64,000 nt of DNA, from assembly GCF_020166415.1 (NCBI RefSeq), contig NZ_JAIQXV010000006.1, forward strand, positions 62,001 to 126,000, written 5' to 3'. The notes under the pieces were generated by a model. The model ran no database searches. It had not been told where the DNA came from and saw only the letters and a list, made by a program, of their open reading frames with translations. The position numbers and the translations under genes were made by a program. This DNA comes from Deinococcus multiflagellatus (GTDB lineage Bacteria > Deinococcota > Deinococci > Deinococcales > Deinococcaceae). This document shows, piece after piece, positions 21,555 to 29,596 of the stretch. How positions within the stretch are numbered: position 1 is the first letter of the stretch; each line of letters begins with the position of its first letter.

Positions 21555-24005
21555 TCAGTTCAGCGGGCTCTCGGGGGCGCCCTCCCAGTTCAGTTCCTCG
21601 GGGGGGCCGGGGCGGCCCAGCAGAAAGCCCTGGGTGCGCTCCACGCCCAGGTCGCGCACCTGCAGCAACTGGGCGGGGGTTTCCACGCCTTCGGCCACCA
21701 CGTCCAGTCCCAGGGCGTGCCCCAGCGCCACGATGGCCTGCACGATCCGGTAGGCCCCCGGCGAGTCCTCCAGGGCCTGCACGAAGGTGCGGTCCACCTT
21801 CAGGGTGGTCACCGGCAGGGTCATCAGGTAATTCAGGGCCGAGTTGCCAGTGCCGAAATCGTCAATGCTCAGGCGCACGCCCATGGCGCGCAGTTCGGCC
21901 ATGCGGCGCGACACGCCTTCGACATCGCGGATGATCATGCGTTCGGTGAGTTCCAGTTCCAGATCGCGGCCCTGCAGGCGCCAGCTCTGCAGCGCCCGGC
22001 GCACCACGTCCACAAAGTCGTCCCGGACAAACTGCGCGGGCGAGACATTCACGCTCATGCGCTCTATGGGCCGCCCGGCCTCGCGCCACGCGGCCAGCTG
22101 GCGGCAGGCCTCGTTCAGCACGTAGGTGCCGATGGGAATGATCAGGCCCGTGTCCTCGGCCACCGGAATGAAGGTGGCGGGCGAGACATGACCCAGCGCG
22201 GCGCTGTGCCAGCGCAGCAGGGCCTCGGCGCCGCGCACCTGCCCGGACAGGTCGTGCAGCGGCTGGTACACCACCTGCAACTCGCCGCGTTCCAGGGCGC
22301 CGCGCAGCCCCACCTCCATGCTGGAGCGGGCCGTGCCCGCCGCGTTCATTTCCGGGGCGTAGAAGGTCACGTTGTTCTTGCCGCCCTGCTTGGCGCGGTA
22401 CATGGCGAGGTCGGCAAAGCGCTGCAGGTCCAGCGCGTCGGCGCCGTCGTCGGGGTACAGGCTGACGCCAATAGAGCCCGTCACATGGGCCTGGGCGCCG
22501 TCCAGGGGGATAGGCTGGCGCAGCCGGTCCAGAATCTTGGCGGCCACCAGCGCGGCGTCCTGGGCACTGTGAATGCCCAGCAGCATCACCGTGAATTCGT
22601 CGCCGCCCAGCCGGGCCACCGTGTCGTTGCGGCGCACGCTGTCCTGCAGCCGCGCGGCCACCTCGCGCAGCAGTTCGTCGCCCGCCGCGTGGCCCAGGGT
22701 GTCGTTCACCGCCTTGAAGCCGTCCAGGTCAATAAACAGGACAGCCACCTTGCGCCGCTCGCGCACGGCGGTGGCAATGCCGCGCTCCAGGCGGTCCTGA
22801 AACAGCGCGCGGTTGGGCAGGCCGGTCAGCACGTCGTGCTGCGCCTGGTGGGCCAGCCGGGCCTGACTGGCTTCCAGTTCGGCGGTGCGTTCGCGCACCT
22901 TGCGCTCCAGGTCGTCGGTCAGCTCGCGCAGGGCGGCGTTGGCGCGGTTCAGTTCAGCGGTGCGGCGCTGCACCCGCCCTTCCAGTTCGCCGGACAGCTG
23001 GCGCAGCTGGGCGGTCAGGCGGGCGTTGTCCACAAAGGCCAGCACCTGCCGCACCACCACCAGCGCCGTGACCAGCAGCGTGCCCCACAGCACCCCCCGC
23101 GCCGCTGGGCCCGGCGCCCCGTGCGTGGCAATCAGCAGCGCAAAGGCCGCTGCCAGCGCCACGTAGGGCAGAAACAGCGCGGCGCGGTGCAGGGCCGCCA
23201 GCGGCGCAAACAGCGCGTGCTCCTGCGGCGGCCGGAACGAGGCGGCGGCAAACAGGGTGGCCCCCAGCGCCCAGAACACGTCCGGCCACGAGCCTTCCTG
23301 GTAGGTGCCCGCCGCGCCCAGCACGATAAACGCCTGATCCGCCACGATCAGGGCCAGCAGGCCAGCCGCCAGCAGCGTTTCCCGGGGCCCCGGGCGGGCG
23401 CCGCCGCGCAGCGAGATCAGCAGCAGGATGCTCAGCAGCAGCAGGTCGCCCACGGGGTAGGTCAGCCCGATCATGGCGGCCACGGGTTGCCCGGCATACG
23501 CCTTCAACACGCCCCACAGCACGTACTGCCACGCGTACACCCCCACGGCGGCCATGATGATCGCCACGTCCACGCCCAGGCGCAGGGTGTCCCAGCGGGT
23601 CAGCGGCGGGTGCCGGAAGCGCAGAAAGCCCCAGGCATACAGCGCCAGGGCCAGCAGAAACCCGATGTCCGCCACCGAGGGAAACGGAGGGTCCTGGCGC
23701 ACCAGCAGCAGGTAGGCGTACAGCGCCTGCCCCACGCCGAACGAGATCAGCCCCGCGCCCAGGATGCGCCACGCCGCCCGCTCGTCCCCGTGGCGCCGGG
23801 CGTTCCACAGGCAGGTGAGGCCCGCAAAGATGAAGGTGGGAATGTAGATCAGGCTGCTGATCCACAGCCGGGTCACAGGGTCGCCCTGGGGAAAGGCCAC
23901 CCACAGGGCATGCAGCCCCAGCAGCAGCGCGCACAGGGCAAAGGTCACGCGCCCCGGGGCCGGGGGCAGAAGGCGGCTGGGCGAAGATGGTGGGGAAGAC
24001 GACAT
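21555..24005 (-). CDS. Membrane GGDEF-EAL protein (cyclic-di-GMP turnover)
   Basis: 816 residues. About ten hydrophobic segments occupy residues ~15-320, followed by a coiled coil with two RRTAEL/RERTAEL repeats (~330-385). The GGDEF domain (~390-550) has an intact LGGDEF and could make c-di-GMP. The EAL domain (~565-810) keeps GAEALLRW, DDFGTGNSALNYL and DVVAEGVET, so it should be an active phosphodiesterase. The RxxD inhibitory site is not obvious. The N-terminal membrane sensor is of unknown ligand. It is divergent from the universal stress gene at 24192. Confidence 0.93.
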   Translation of the reverse strand: MSSSPPSSPSRLLPPAPGRVTFALCALLLGLHALWVAFPQGDPVTRLWISSLIYIPTFIFAGLTCLWNARRHGDERAAWRILGAGLISFGVGQALYAYLLLVRQDPPFPSVADIGFLLALALYAWGFLRFRHPPLTRWDTLRLGVDVAIIMAAVGVYAWQYVLWGVLKAYAGQPVAAMIGLTYPVGDLLLLSILLLISLRGGARPGPRETLLAAGLLALIVADQAFIVLGAAGTYQEGSWPDVFWALGATLFAAASFRPPQEHALFAPLAALHRAALFLPYVALAAAFALLIATHGAPGPAARGVLWGTLLVTALVVVRQVLAFVDNARLTAQLRQLSGELEGRVQRRTAELNRANAALRELTDDLERKVRERTAELEASQARLAHQAQHDVLTGLPNRALFQDRLERGIATAVRERRKVAVLFIDLDGFKAVNDTLGHAAGDELLREVAARLQDSVRRNDTVARLGGDEFTVMLLGIHSAQDAALVAAKILDRLRQPIPLDGAQAHVTGSIGVSLYPDDGADALDLQRFADLAMYRAKQGGKNNVTFYAPEMNAAGTARSSMEVGLRGALERGELQVVYQPLHDLSGQVRGAEALLRWHSAALGHVSPATFIPVAEDTGLIIPIGTYVLNEACRQLAAWREAGRPIERMSVNVSPAQFVRDDFVDVVRRALQSWRLQGRDLELELTERMIIRDVEGVSRRMAELRAMGVRLSIDDFGTGNSALNYLMTLPVTTLKVDRTFVQALEDSPGAYRIVQAIVALGHALGLDVVAEGVETPAQLLQVRDLGVERTQGFLLGRPGPPEELNWEGAPESPLN

Positions 24006-24123
24006 GGGGCGACCTCGGGCACCAGGGCGGCGGTGGGGGCCAGCAGGGCGGTCTCCGGGGCGGACAGAAGCGCTGAGGGCTTTACCTTACCTCAGCTGGG
24101 CGCCGCCCCCCGGCCGGGCCCCG

Positions 24124-24139
24124 GTAACGGCCCCGTAAC
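24124..24139 (+). promoter_or_regulatory. GTAAC-N6-GTAAC direct repeat before the universal stress gene
   Basis: The 16-mer GTAACGGCCCCGTAAC is repeated exactly at 27211-27226, and the same half-sites with the same spacing occur at 47249-47264. Half-sites 11 bases apart on one helix face are typical of OmpR/PhoB-class response regulators. It ends 52 bases before the ATG at 24192. Confidence 0.5.
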
Positions 24140-24191
24140 AGGGCGGGCGCACGCTGCCCCTGGCTACCGCCGTGGCCGGCCGGAGGACCCC

Positions 24192-24662
24192 ATGTTCAAA
24201 CACATCTTTGTCACCACTGACGGCAGCCCCTGCGGCGACGCGGCGCTGCCCCTGGCGGCCGGGCTGGCCGACACCTGCGGCGCGGCCCTGACGGTCGCCT
24301 ACGTGGTGCCCGATCTGCTGGCGGGCCACGAAGGCCCTTACGTGCGCGACTACGTGCAGGAGCTGGCTGAGGCCCAGGAACAGGGCCGCAGTGTGCTGCG
24401 CCGGGCGGCCACGGCGCGCCCCGGCACCCAGACGGTGCTGCTCGACAGCCGCGCCAGCACGGTGGCCCGCAGTCTGCTGCGCGGTGCCCAGACCCAGGGC
24501 GCCGACCTGATTGTGATGAGCACCCACGGCCGCAGCGGTCTGGGCCGTCTACTGCTGGGCAGCGTGGCCGAAGAAGTAACCCGCCACGCGGCCGTGCCGG
24601 TGCTGCTGGTGCGCGCGGGCGACCCGGCGCCGCAGACGAGCAGCAGTGAAGCCCCCGCCTAG
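24192..24662 (+). CDS. Universal stress protein (UspA family)
   Basis: 156 residues from an ATG with GGAGG five bases upstream. The fold opens with HIFVTTDGS and ends with the ATP-binding signature THGRSGLGRLLLGSVAEEV (G-2x-G-9x-G-S), so it should bind nucleotide. The C-terminus has a short Ser/Pro tail. Proteins of this family support survival under stress. The GTAAC box upstream links it to the second universal stress locus. Confidence 0.92.
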   Translation: MFKHIFVTTDGSPCGDAALPLAAGLADTCGAALTVAYVVPDLLAGHEGPYVRDYVQELAEAQEQGRSVLRRAATARPGTQTVLLDSRASTVARSLLRGAQTQGADLIVMSTHGRSGLGRLLLGSVAEEVTRHAAVPVLLVRAGDPAPQTSSSEAPA

Positions 24663-24783
24663 GCGCGCCCCAGAGCCGCCTGCGGGCCCTGTGGCGACAA
24701 AGAGAACGTGTTCCCAGGCCACACCGCGTTCCACACGAACAGGGTCGCTGGACTGGGTAACGCCACTCTCGAAGCGCGACCAG

Positions 24784-24951
24784 CAATGGTGCAGACAGTT
24801 TCAGCATGCCATAGAGGACAGCTTGACAAACACGCTGTTTTTCCCCTCCCCCCTCGTGGGGGAGGCCGGGAGGGGGGCGGCGAGTGGGGCGTGCCAGACG
24901 ACCTTTCTGCCATGGGCCACCCGCCACGCTTGAATACTGTTCGCACCATTG
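24784..24951. repeat. MITE-like repeat C, copy 1
   Basis: The ends are inverted repeats: CAATGGTGCAGACAGT (24784-24799) and ACTGTTCGCACCATTG (24936-24951), matching at 14 of 16. The centre is a GC hairpin (CCTCCCCCCTCGTGGGGGAGG). Copy 2 at 46776-46945 shares the AAACACGCTGTTTTTCCCC core and the CAGACGACSTTTCTKCCATG block. No transposase is present. Confidence 0.65.
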
Positions 24952-25096
24952 AACCAGCCAAAGGGAGCGAAAAAGTGCTGGCCCTGACAATCAGGCTACC
25001 CTGGAAGATCAGCGGCTGGGCCAGCCAGTGGTCACGTGACCGCGTGCGGGGAAAGCACGGCTCGCCCAGCCCCTCCCAGAGCGGTCACCCCATATC

Positions 25097-25264
25097 CTGA
25101 TACGGTTTCCGAAACAGGCCATCAGGCGTGACGGAATTGTTTCGACCAGACTGACCGGGCTACGCAGCAGAGGGAAAGGGTACAGAGGTCCAGGTATTGG
25201 GCTGGCACAGCGCCGAAGGCGGGAAACATCCAGAAAAGAGCTGGATGGTCCGGAAGTGGACGGA
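25097..25264 (-). repeat. Intergenic repeat B, copy 1
   Basis: Read on the minus strand it matches 46962-47118 (CTTCGGCGCTGTRCCAG, then CCCGGTCAG and CCGTSACGCCTGAYGG) and, in part, 46501-46644. It contains a small stem, ACATCCAG/CTGGATGG. The copies lie in both orientations. Confidence 0.6.
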
Positions 25265-25299
25265 AGCGCGGCTGAAGGGTTCATCTTAGAGGGCGGGTG

Positions 25300-25341
25300 G
25301 CGTGGCGCCCAGGGGGTGCTCTCCTCCCCTGGACGCCACGC
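25300..25341. terminator. Two-part hairpin
   Basis: GCGTGGCG...AGGGG pairs with CCCCT...CGCCACGC (8 + 5 bp with a small internal bulge). It has no U-run, so it may be a structural element rather than a terminator. Confidence 0.35.
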
Positions 25342-25535
25342 ATGACTGCTGCCGCCCCCCTCCTGAACAGCGGCCCCGGGTTATGCGGGCGCTGCTCCGG
25401 TCGCCGTACGCCAGCTCAACACCCCGAGTTCGGGCGGCCAGGGCGCGGGCAGCGGCAAAGGTGCAGGTCCCCTGGCCGCCGTGATCAGCCCCTCACGGAG
25501 AGGCGGCTCACACAGCGGGGTGGGGGAAGGCGGCC

Positions 25536-26357
25536 CTAGCGGCCCAGCGCAAAACCCAGCGCGGTGCTGCCCACCGTGAGCAGGCCGAACAGCAGTTCGC
25601 GCAGGCCGATCACCGTGGCGCGCGCCGGGCGGCGCTGGCTGGACAGGCCGTGGGCGGCGCGGGCCAGCAGCGCCCCAAAGGCCAGCACGCTCAGCGTGGG
25701 CACCAGGTCCAGGGCAGCCAGCGCCAGCATTCCGCCCAGCGCCAGGACGTGCGCCAGCACCGGACCACGTCCGGGGGCGGGCGCGCCGCGTTCCAGCCGC
25801 AGCCGCGCTCGCACGTACAGAATGCTGACCGCTGCCCGCGTGCCGGCCACTGCCCACAGCGCCCAGGCCACGCGGGCGTCGCCGCCCCCGGCCAGCACCA
25901 GTGCGGGGGCGGCGGCGGCCAGGGCGGCGGCCCCGGCGATCTCGGGCAGCAGGTCGCGGCCACGGTTGTGGGCGTCAAAGCGCAGTTGCAGCAGGGCCAG
26001 GGGCGCGGCCAGCAGCAGCGGCCAGCCCCAGGAGCCCCCGGCCAGCGCCAGCGCCGCCAGCCCGCACCCCAGGGCCAGGGCGGCGTACAGCGCCGCAAAG
26101 CGCTCGGCCCACGCGGTGCGCGGATACCGCTTGCCCCGGCGGCGGTCATTCAGCGCCAGTTTGAGCGGGTGACGGGTCAGAAACAGGCTGGCTGCGGCGC
26201 CCGCCAGCAGCGCGCCGCCCGCAGAGGGAACGAGCAGCAGCGCCAGCACCAGGGGTTCAAGCAGCAGACTCCAGCCGCCATGCTCGGCGGGCAGGGCAAT
26301 GGGCCGCAGGGGTAACCGGCGGGGCTGGGGGGTCGGGGCAAGGGGGGCAGCAGTCAC
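25536..26357 (-). CDS. YwiC-like multi-pass membrane protein
   Basis: 273 residues from a GTG at 26357 with GGAG upstream. The N-terminal IALPAEHGGWSLLLEPLVL is the hallmark of the YwiC-like family, followed by the TRHPLKLALNDRRRGKRYPRT loop and eight or so membrane helices. The function is not known; in Bacillus ywiC lies beside anaerobic nitrate genes, and here it is beside a haemoglobin and an Rrf2 gene, which fits a link to nitrogen oxides, but this is inference. It is downstream of, and co-directional with, the cupin gene. Confidence 0.8.
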   Translation of the reverse strand: MTAAPLAPTPQPRRLPLRPIALPAEHGGWSLLLEPLVLALLLVPSAGGALLAGAAASLFLTRHPLKLALNDRRRGKRYPRTAWAERFAALYAALALGCGLAALALAGGSWGWPLLLAAPLALLQLRFDAHNRGRDLLPEIAGAAALAAAAPALVLAGGGDARVAWALWAVAGTRAAVSILYVRARLRLERGAPAPGRGPVLAHVLALGGMLALAALDLVPTLSVLAFGALLARAAHGLSSQRRPARATVIGLRELLFGLLTVGSTALGFALGR

Positions 26358-26381
26358 TTTGGGGGCTCCTTGGGGCGGGGC

Positions 26382-26678
26382 TCAGGGGGTGGGGGGTGCG
26401 TCCCGGCGGGTCAGGGTCACGCTGAAGGTGGCGCCTGCCGGGCCCGCGCGCAGGGCCAGCGGGGTGGTGTCGTCCAGCCGGGCCAGTTCGCCGGGGTTCA
26501 GGGTCAGGGTGGTGCCGGGGGTGCACAGGGTCAATTCACCTGACAAGGCCGTGACCAGCACCTCGTGGCCGGGGTGGGCGTGGGCCGGGATCTCGCCGCC
26601 CGGTGGCAGGGCCCGGAGCAGCACGCGCACGCCCGGGGTGCGCAGCAGTGGGCCGGGGGTGCTCAGTTGCTCAAGCAT
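26382..26678 (-). CDS. Small cupin-domain protein
   Basis: 98 residues from the ATG at 26678, which overlaps the end of the haemoglobin gene by eight bases. The cupin barrel is recognisable: LPPGGEIPAHAHPGHEVLVTALSG with metal-ligand histidines and Glu, then LNPGELARLDDTTPLAL. It could bind a metal or small ligand; the substrate is unknown. Translational coupling to the globin suggests a shared role in nitrosative or redox stress. Confidence 0.75.
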   Translation of the reverse strand: MLEQLSTPGPLLRTPGVRVLLRALPPGGEIPAHAHPGHEVLVTALSGELTLCTPGTTLTLNPGELARLDDTTPLALRAGPAGATFSVTLTRRDAPPTP

Positions 26679-27102
26679 GGCCCGCCTCTGCCCGGCGGTA
26701 GGCCTCTGGCGTGGGCAGAGGCTGGCCCGCCACGTGCCGCTCAATCACGGTGCGCATGCGCGCGGCGCGGCCGTACAGTTCGGCGGCGCAGTCGGGCGGC
26801 AGCTGCTTTTGCAGAACCTGCGCCCACAGCGCCAGCCACGCGTCAAAGTGCGCGGCCACCAGCCCCAATCCGTCGTGGGCAGCCACCGGCGCGCCGTGAT
26901 AGCTGGCGGGGCCGCCGGCCACCGTGATCCAGAACCGCACCATCTTGGGCAGGTGCTGCGCCCACCAGCGGCCCGGGTCGCCCCCGGCCGCCTGCGCAAA
27001 GACTGGGCTGAGCTGGGGGTCAAGGCGGGCGCGGGCATAAAAGCCGTGCACCAGGCGCTGCGCGGCGGCCTCGCCGCCCACGCGGTCGTAGAGCGTCATC
27101 AT
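26671..27102 (-). CDS. Truncated haemoglobin, group III type
   Basis: 143 residues from the first of two adjacent ATGs at 27102, with GGAGG seven bases upstream. The helices read LYDRVGGEAAAQRLVHGFYARA, QHLPKMVRFWITVAGGPASYHG and VAAHFDAWLALWAQVL, where His in AAHFDAW is the proximal haem ligand. Group-III globins have been linked to NO or oxygen chemistry. A second group-III globin is at 54837-55250 with the same HFDxWLALW core. It heads an operon with the cupin and probably the YwiC-like gene. Confidence 0.88.
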   Translation of the reverse strand: MMTLYDRVGGEAAAQRLVHGFYARARLDPQLSPVFAQAAGGDPGRWWAQHLPKMVRFWITVAGGPASYHGAPVAAHDGLGLVAAHFDAWLALWAQVLQKQLPPDCAAELYGRAARMRTVIERHVAGQPLPTPEAYRRAEAGHA

Positions 27103-27210
27103 CGGTGGTCCTCCAGGGGAGCGGCATACCAAAAGTGGACAAACCTATCCGGATTCAGCTTAGGCCCGCACCCCCCGGGCCGGTCAGGGCCATTTATCCC
27201 TGGCCGCTCC

Positions 27211-27226
27211 GTAACGGCCCCGTAAC
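27211..27226 (+). promoter_or_regulatory. GTAAC-N6-GTAAC direct repeat, second copy
   Basis: Identical 16-mer to 24124-24139. It lies 67 bases before the small gene at 27294 and about 300 bases before the universal stress gene at 27534, in the divergent gap facing the globin gene. Confidence 0.5.
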
Positions 27227-27293
27227 TGCCCTGCGCGCATCCTGGCCTCCGAATGGTGCGGGGATGCGGCCCCGCGCCCCCCGAGGAGGACTC

Positions 27294-27476
27294 ATGCAGC
27301 AAGTTGCGTTTATGGGCGCCCTGCCGCGCGGGCGCACCGCCCCGGCGCCAGCGCGCTTCAGGCGCTGGGCCAGAAGGCACGGTGCTGAAGCCCACGTCCG
27401 TTTCTCTGCAAGAGACCGGATGCCCTTGCCGCCGCGTGCAGGCCCACCGGGAGGTCCGGCGCCTACCTGCCCCTGA
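27294..27476 (+). CDS. Possible 60-residue basic protein
   Basis: The ATG at 27294 follows a very good GAGGAGG, and the product is Arg/Pro-rich (APARFRRWARRHGAEAHVRF) with no recognisable domain. It sits between the GTAAC box and the universal stress gene at 27534. It may be a real small protein, a leader peptide, or a decayed gene; codon use cannot separate these with confidence. Confidence 0.35.
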   Translation: MQQVAFMGALPRGRTAPAPARFRRWARRHGAEAHVRFSARDRMPLPPRAGPPGGPAPTCP

Positions 27477-27533
27477 CCCGAATCGCCCGTTCCGCCGTCC
27501 CCTGTTGCCTCACCTTCTTGCCAAAGGAGCCCT

Positions 27534-28025
27534 ATGTTCCGGCACATCCTGGTGCCCGCCACCAACCATCCGGCCAGCGCCCACGCGGCGCAGCAGGCCT
27601 ACCGGCTGACCCGGGCGCTGGGCGGGCGCGTGACCCTGCTGTGGGTGCTCAGCAGCGACCGAGCGGCCAGCCGGGAAGAGGCCCAGGCGCAGCTGCAGGC
27701 CCTGGCAGCGGGGGCCCGCCGTCCCCCGGCCACCGCCCTGCTGTCCCCCGGCAGCCAGGAGGCCGCGCCGGCCATTGCCGCGTTTGCCGCGCGCAGCGGC
27801 GCCGATCTGATTGTGCTGGGGGTGGGCGGTGACGGCAGCGCCGCCGACGACGCGCAGGGCACGTTGGCCCTGGCCCTGGCGGCGAACAGCGGCCTGCCGG
27901 TGCAGCTGGCCTGCGCTCCGGCGCCCACGCAGGCGGCGGGTGGCCGCCCCTGGCAGCGCGTGGTTGAAGACGCCCGCCGCGTTCCCCGGGCAGCGGGAGC
28001 ACCGGGGCGACCCAAGCCGTCCTGA
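27534..28025 (+). CDS. Universal stress protein (UspA-like), diverged
   Basis: 163 residues from an ATG with AAGGAG upstream. It opens with HILVPATNHPASAHA and contains ADLIVLGVGGDG where UspA has its ATP site, but the G-2x-G-9x-G-S/T signature is degenerate, so nucleotide binding is doubtful. The C-terminal 30 residues are basic and Pro-rich. It shares its upstream GTAAC box with the intact family member at 24192. Confidence 0.75.
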   Translation: MFRHILVPATNHPASAHAAQQAYRLTRALGGRVTLLWVLSSDRAASREEAQAQLQALAAGARRPPATALLSPGSQEAAPAIAAFAARSGADLIVLGVGGDGSAADDAQGTLALALAANSGLPVQLACAPAPTQAAGGRPWQRVVEDARRVPRAAGAPGRPKPS

Positions 28026-28077
28026 TCCCCACACGGCTGGGCCCCGCGTGTCCTGAACGGCGCTTCCCTGGATTGGC

Positions 28078-28524
28078 TCAGCTGGGGCTGGCCAGCGGCG
28101 CACACAGGGAAACGGGCACAGGCGTGGTCAGGGGGTTTTCCACCAGATCGGCCAGGGGCCGGGCGCGCAGGGTGGCTTCAATCTGGGCATAGGTGTCGTC
28201 CAGCTGCTGGTGCAGGGGGCACAGGCGGTGCAGATGTTCCGGACGCCCCAGCGGGCAGGCGCGCAGGCGCGGCAGGGGGTCAACGGCATTGATGACGTCC
28301 AGAATGGAAATCTGCGCGGGCGGGCGCCCCAGGCGGTACCCGCCGCGCTTGCCGCGCAGCGCGCTCACCAATCCGGCCCGGGCCAGCTGCGCCATCACCT
28401 TGAACAGGTAGGTGCCCGGCACCTCGGTCTGGCGCGCGAGTTCGGCGGCGTTCAGCGCCGTGTCGGGCTGGCGCGCCAGGGTCACGGCGGCGCGCAGCGC
28501 GTATTCAGCAGTCTGGGAGAACAT
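28078..28524 (-). CDS. Rrf2-family regulator (IscR/NsrR-like) with altered cluster site
   Basis: 148 residues from the ATG at 28524 with GAGG seven bases before it. The wing-HTH is typical: MFSQTAEYALRAAVTLAR, VPGTYLFKVMAQLARAGLV, RGKRGGYRLGRPP. In IscR/NsrR the [Fe-S] site is C-x5-C-x5-C-x2-H. Here it reads Cys90-x5-Glu96-x5-Cys102-x2-His105: the middle Cys is Glu. It may hold a labile cluster with a Glu ligand or sense without one. The position near globin and cupin genes suggests NO or redox control. A further C-terminal Cys is present (SLCAPL). Confidence 0.85.
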   Translation of the reverse strand: MFSQTAEYALRAAVTLARQPDTALNAAELARQTEVPGTYLFKVMAQLARAGLVSALRGKRGGYRLGRPPAQISILDVINAVDPLPRLRACPLGRPEHLHRLCPLHQQLDDTYAQIEATLRARPLADLVENPLTTPVPVSLCAPLASPS

Positions 28525-28723
28525 AGGCACACCTCGCGCTGCGGCGGAATCCGGAGCTTGATATCCAATTTAACAGAATCTAGACTCGGGAAGGCGGGCG
28601 CCTGGCCCTGCAGGCCGCCGCCGATGGATGCTGGCCTGGGTGACATTAAGGGCCCATGAAGGCCGTTAGGGTACCCCCGGTGCTGCGCAGCTCCCGCCTG
28701 TTCGCCCCCTGCCGAGGTGGTCC

Positions 28724-29560
28724 ATGACCCAACTGATTCTGCGTTCGCTGGGCCGCGCCGAGGTGCTGCGCGGCGGCCAGCCTGTGAAATGGGAAGCCGA
28801 AAGCGCGCGCGACCTCGTGTTCTACCTGATGGCCCACCCCGAGGGGCGCACCCGCGAGGACATCATCAGTGCGCTGTGGCGCGAGGACCAGACGGCGCGC
28901 AGCGGCAACCGTTTCCGCGTGACCCTGCACCGGGCCCGCGCTGGCCTGGGGGCGCCGGGCTGCATCACCGAGGCGTACGGCGCCTACCGCCTGTCGGACG
29001 AGGTGCTGCGCGCCAGCGATGTCTTCCGGCTGTATGCCGCGCTGGCCGAGGCCGAACACAGCGAGGGCGAAGCCCGGTTTCTGGCGCTGGGGCGGGCCAT
29101 TGCGGAATATGGCGGCGACTTTTTGCCGCACCTTCAGGCCGAGTGGGTGCTGCCCGCGCGCGAGGAGCACCAAGCCGCCTACACCCGGGCCTGCCTGGAG
29201 CGCTCGGTGCTGCACTGCGAGCATCTGCACTGCGAACTGGCGGTGCAGGACCTCGTGGCGGCCCTGCGCCGCGACCCCTTTCTGGGGGAAAACCACCACC
29301 AGAAGCTGATGACCTGCCTGTCGGTGGTCGAAGACAAATACGCGGCCACCGAGCACTACCGCCGCTTCGTGCGCTTTCTGCGCGACGACCTCAAAGACGC
29401 GCCCATGCCCGAAACGGTGGTGCTCGCCGAGCGCATCAAGCGCGGCGAGCGCCTGTGCGAGCACGGCCAGAAGGCCGCCGCGCCCCTGCTGCGCAGCTGC
29501 CCGCTGACCAGCGATGGCCGCTGCCCTGGCCCCTACGCTGAACTGCTGAACCTCGCGTAA
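28724..29560 (+). CDS. BTAD/SARP-like transcriptional regulator with Cys-rich C-terminus
   Basis: 278 residues, ATG preceded by GAGGTGG. Residues 1-85 are an OmpR-like winged HTH (LRSLGRAEVLRGGQPVKW, AHPEGRTREDIISALW). Residues ~95-235 are the bacterial transcriptional activator domain with TPR-like helices. The C-terminal 40 residues carry Cys245, Cys259 and Cys267 with His247, and more Cys lie in the middle (ERSVLHCEHLHCEL), so a metal or redox sensor is possible. A TAGGGT box at about 28667-28672 is a candidate -10. It is convergent with nagZ. Confidence 0.8.
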   Translation: MTQLILRSLGRAEVLRGGQPVKWEAESARDLVFYLMAHPEGRTREDIISALWREDQTARSGNRFRVTLHRARAGLGAPGCITEAYGAYRLSDEVLRASDVFRLYAALAEAEHSEGEARFLALGRAIAEYGGDFLPHLQAEWVLPAREEHQAAYTRACLERSVLHCEHLHCELAVQDLVAALRRDPFLGENHHQKLMTCLSVVEDKYAATEHYRRFVRFLRDDLKDAPMPETVVLAERIKRGERLCEHGQKAAAPLLRSCPLTSDGRCPGPYAELLNLA

Positions 29561-29596
29561 GGGCCACCCGGCTGGCCCCGGCCGCCGACAGGCGCT

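Larger units (their letters stand above)
24663..25535. other. Repeat-filled intergenic region
   Basis: No convincing gene is seen in these 870 bases. It holds repeat C copy 1 (24784-24951), repeat B copy 1 (25097-25264) and a hairpin at 25300-25341. Open frames here are translations of repeats and are not conserved between copies. Confidence 0.6.

Noticed and set aside
25009..25284. 91-codon minus-strand frame
   Set aside because: It translates intergenic repeat B and is not kept in the other copies.
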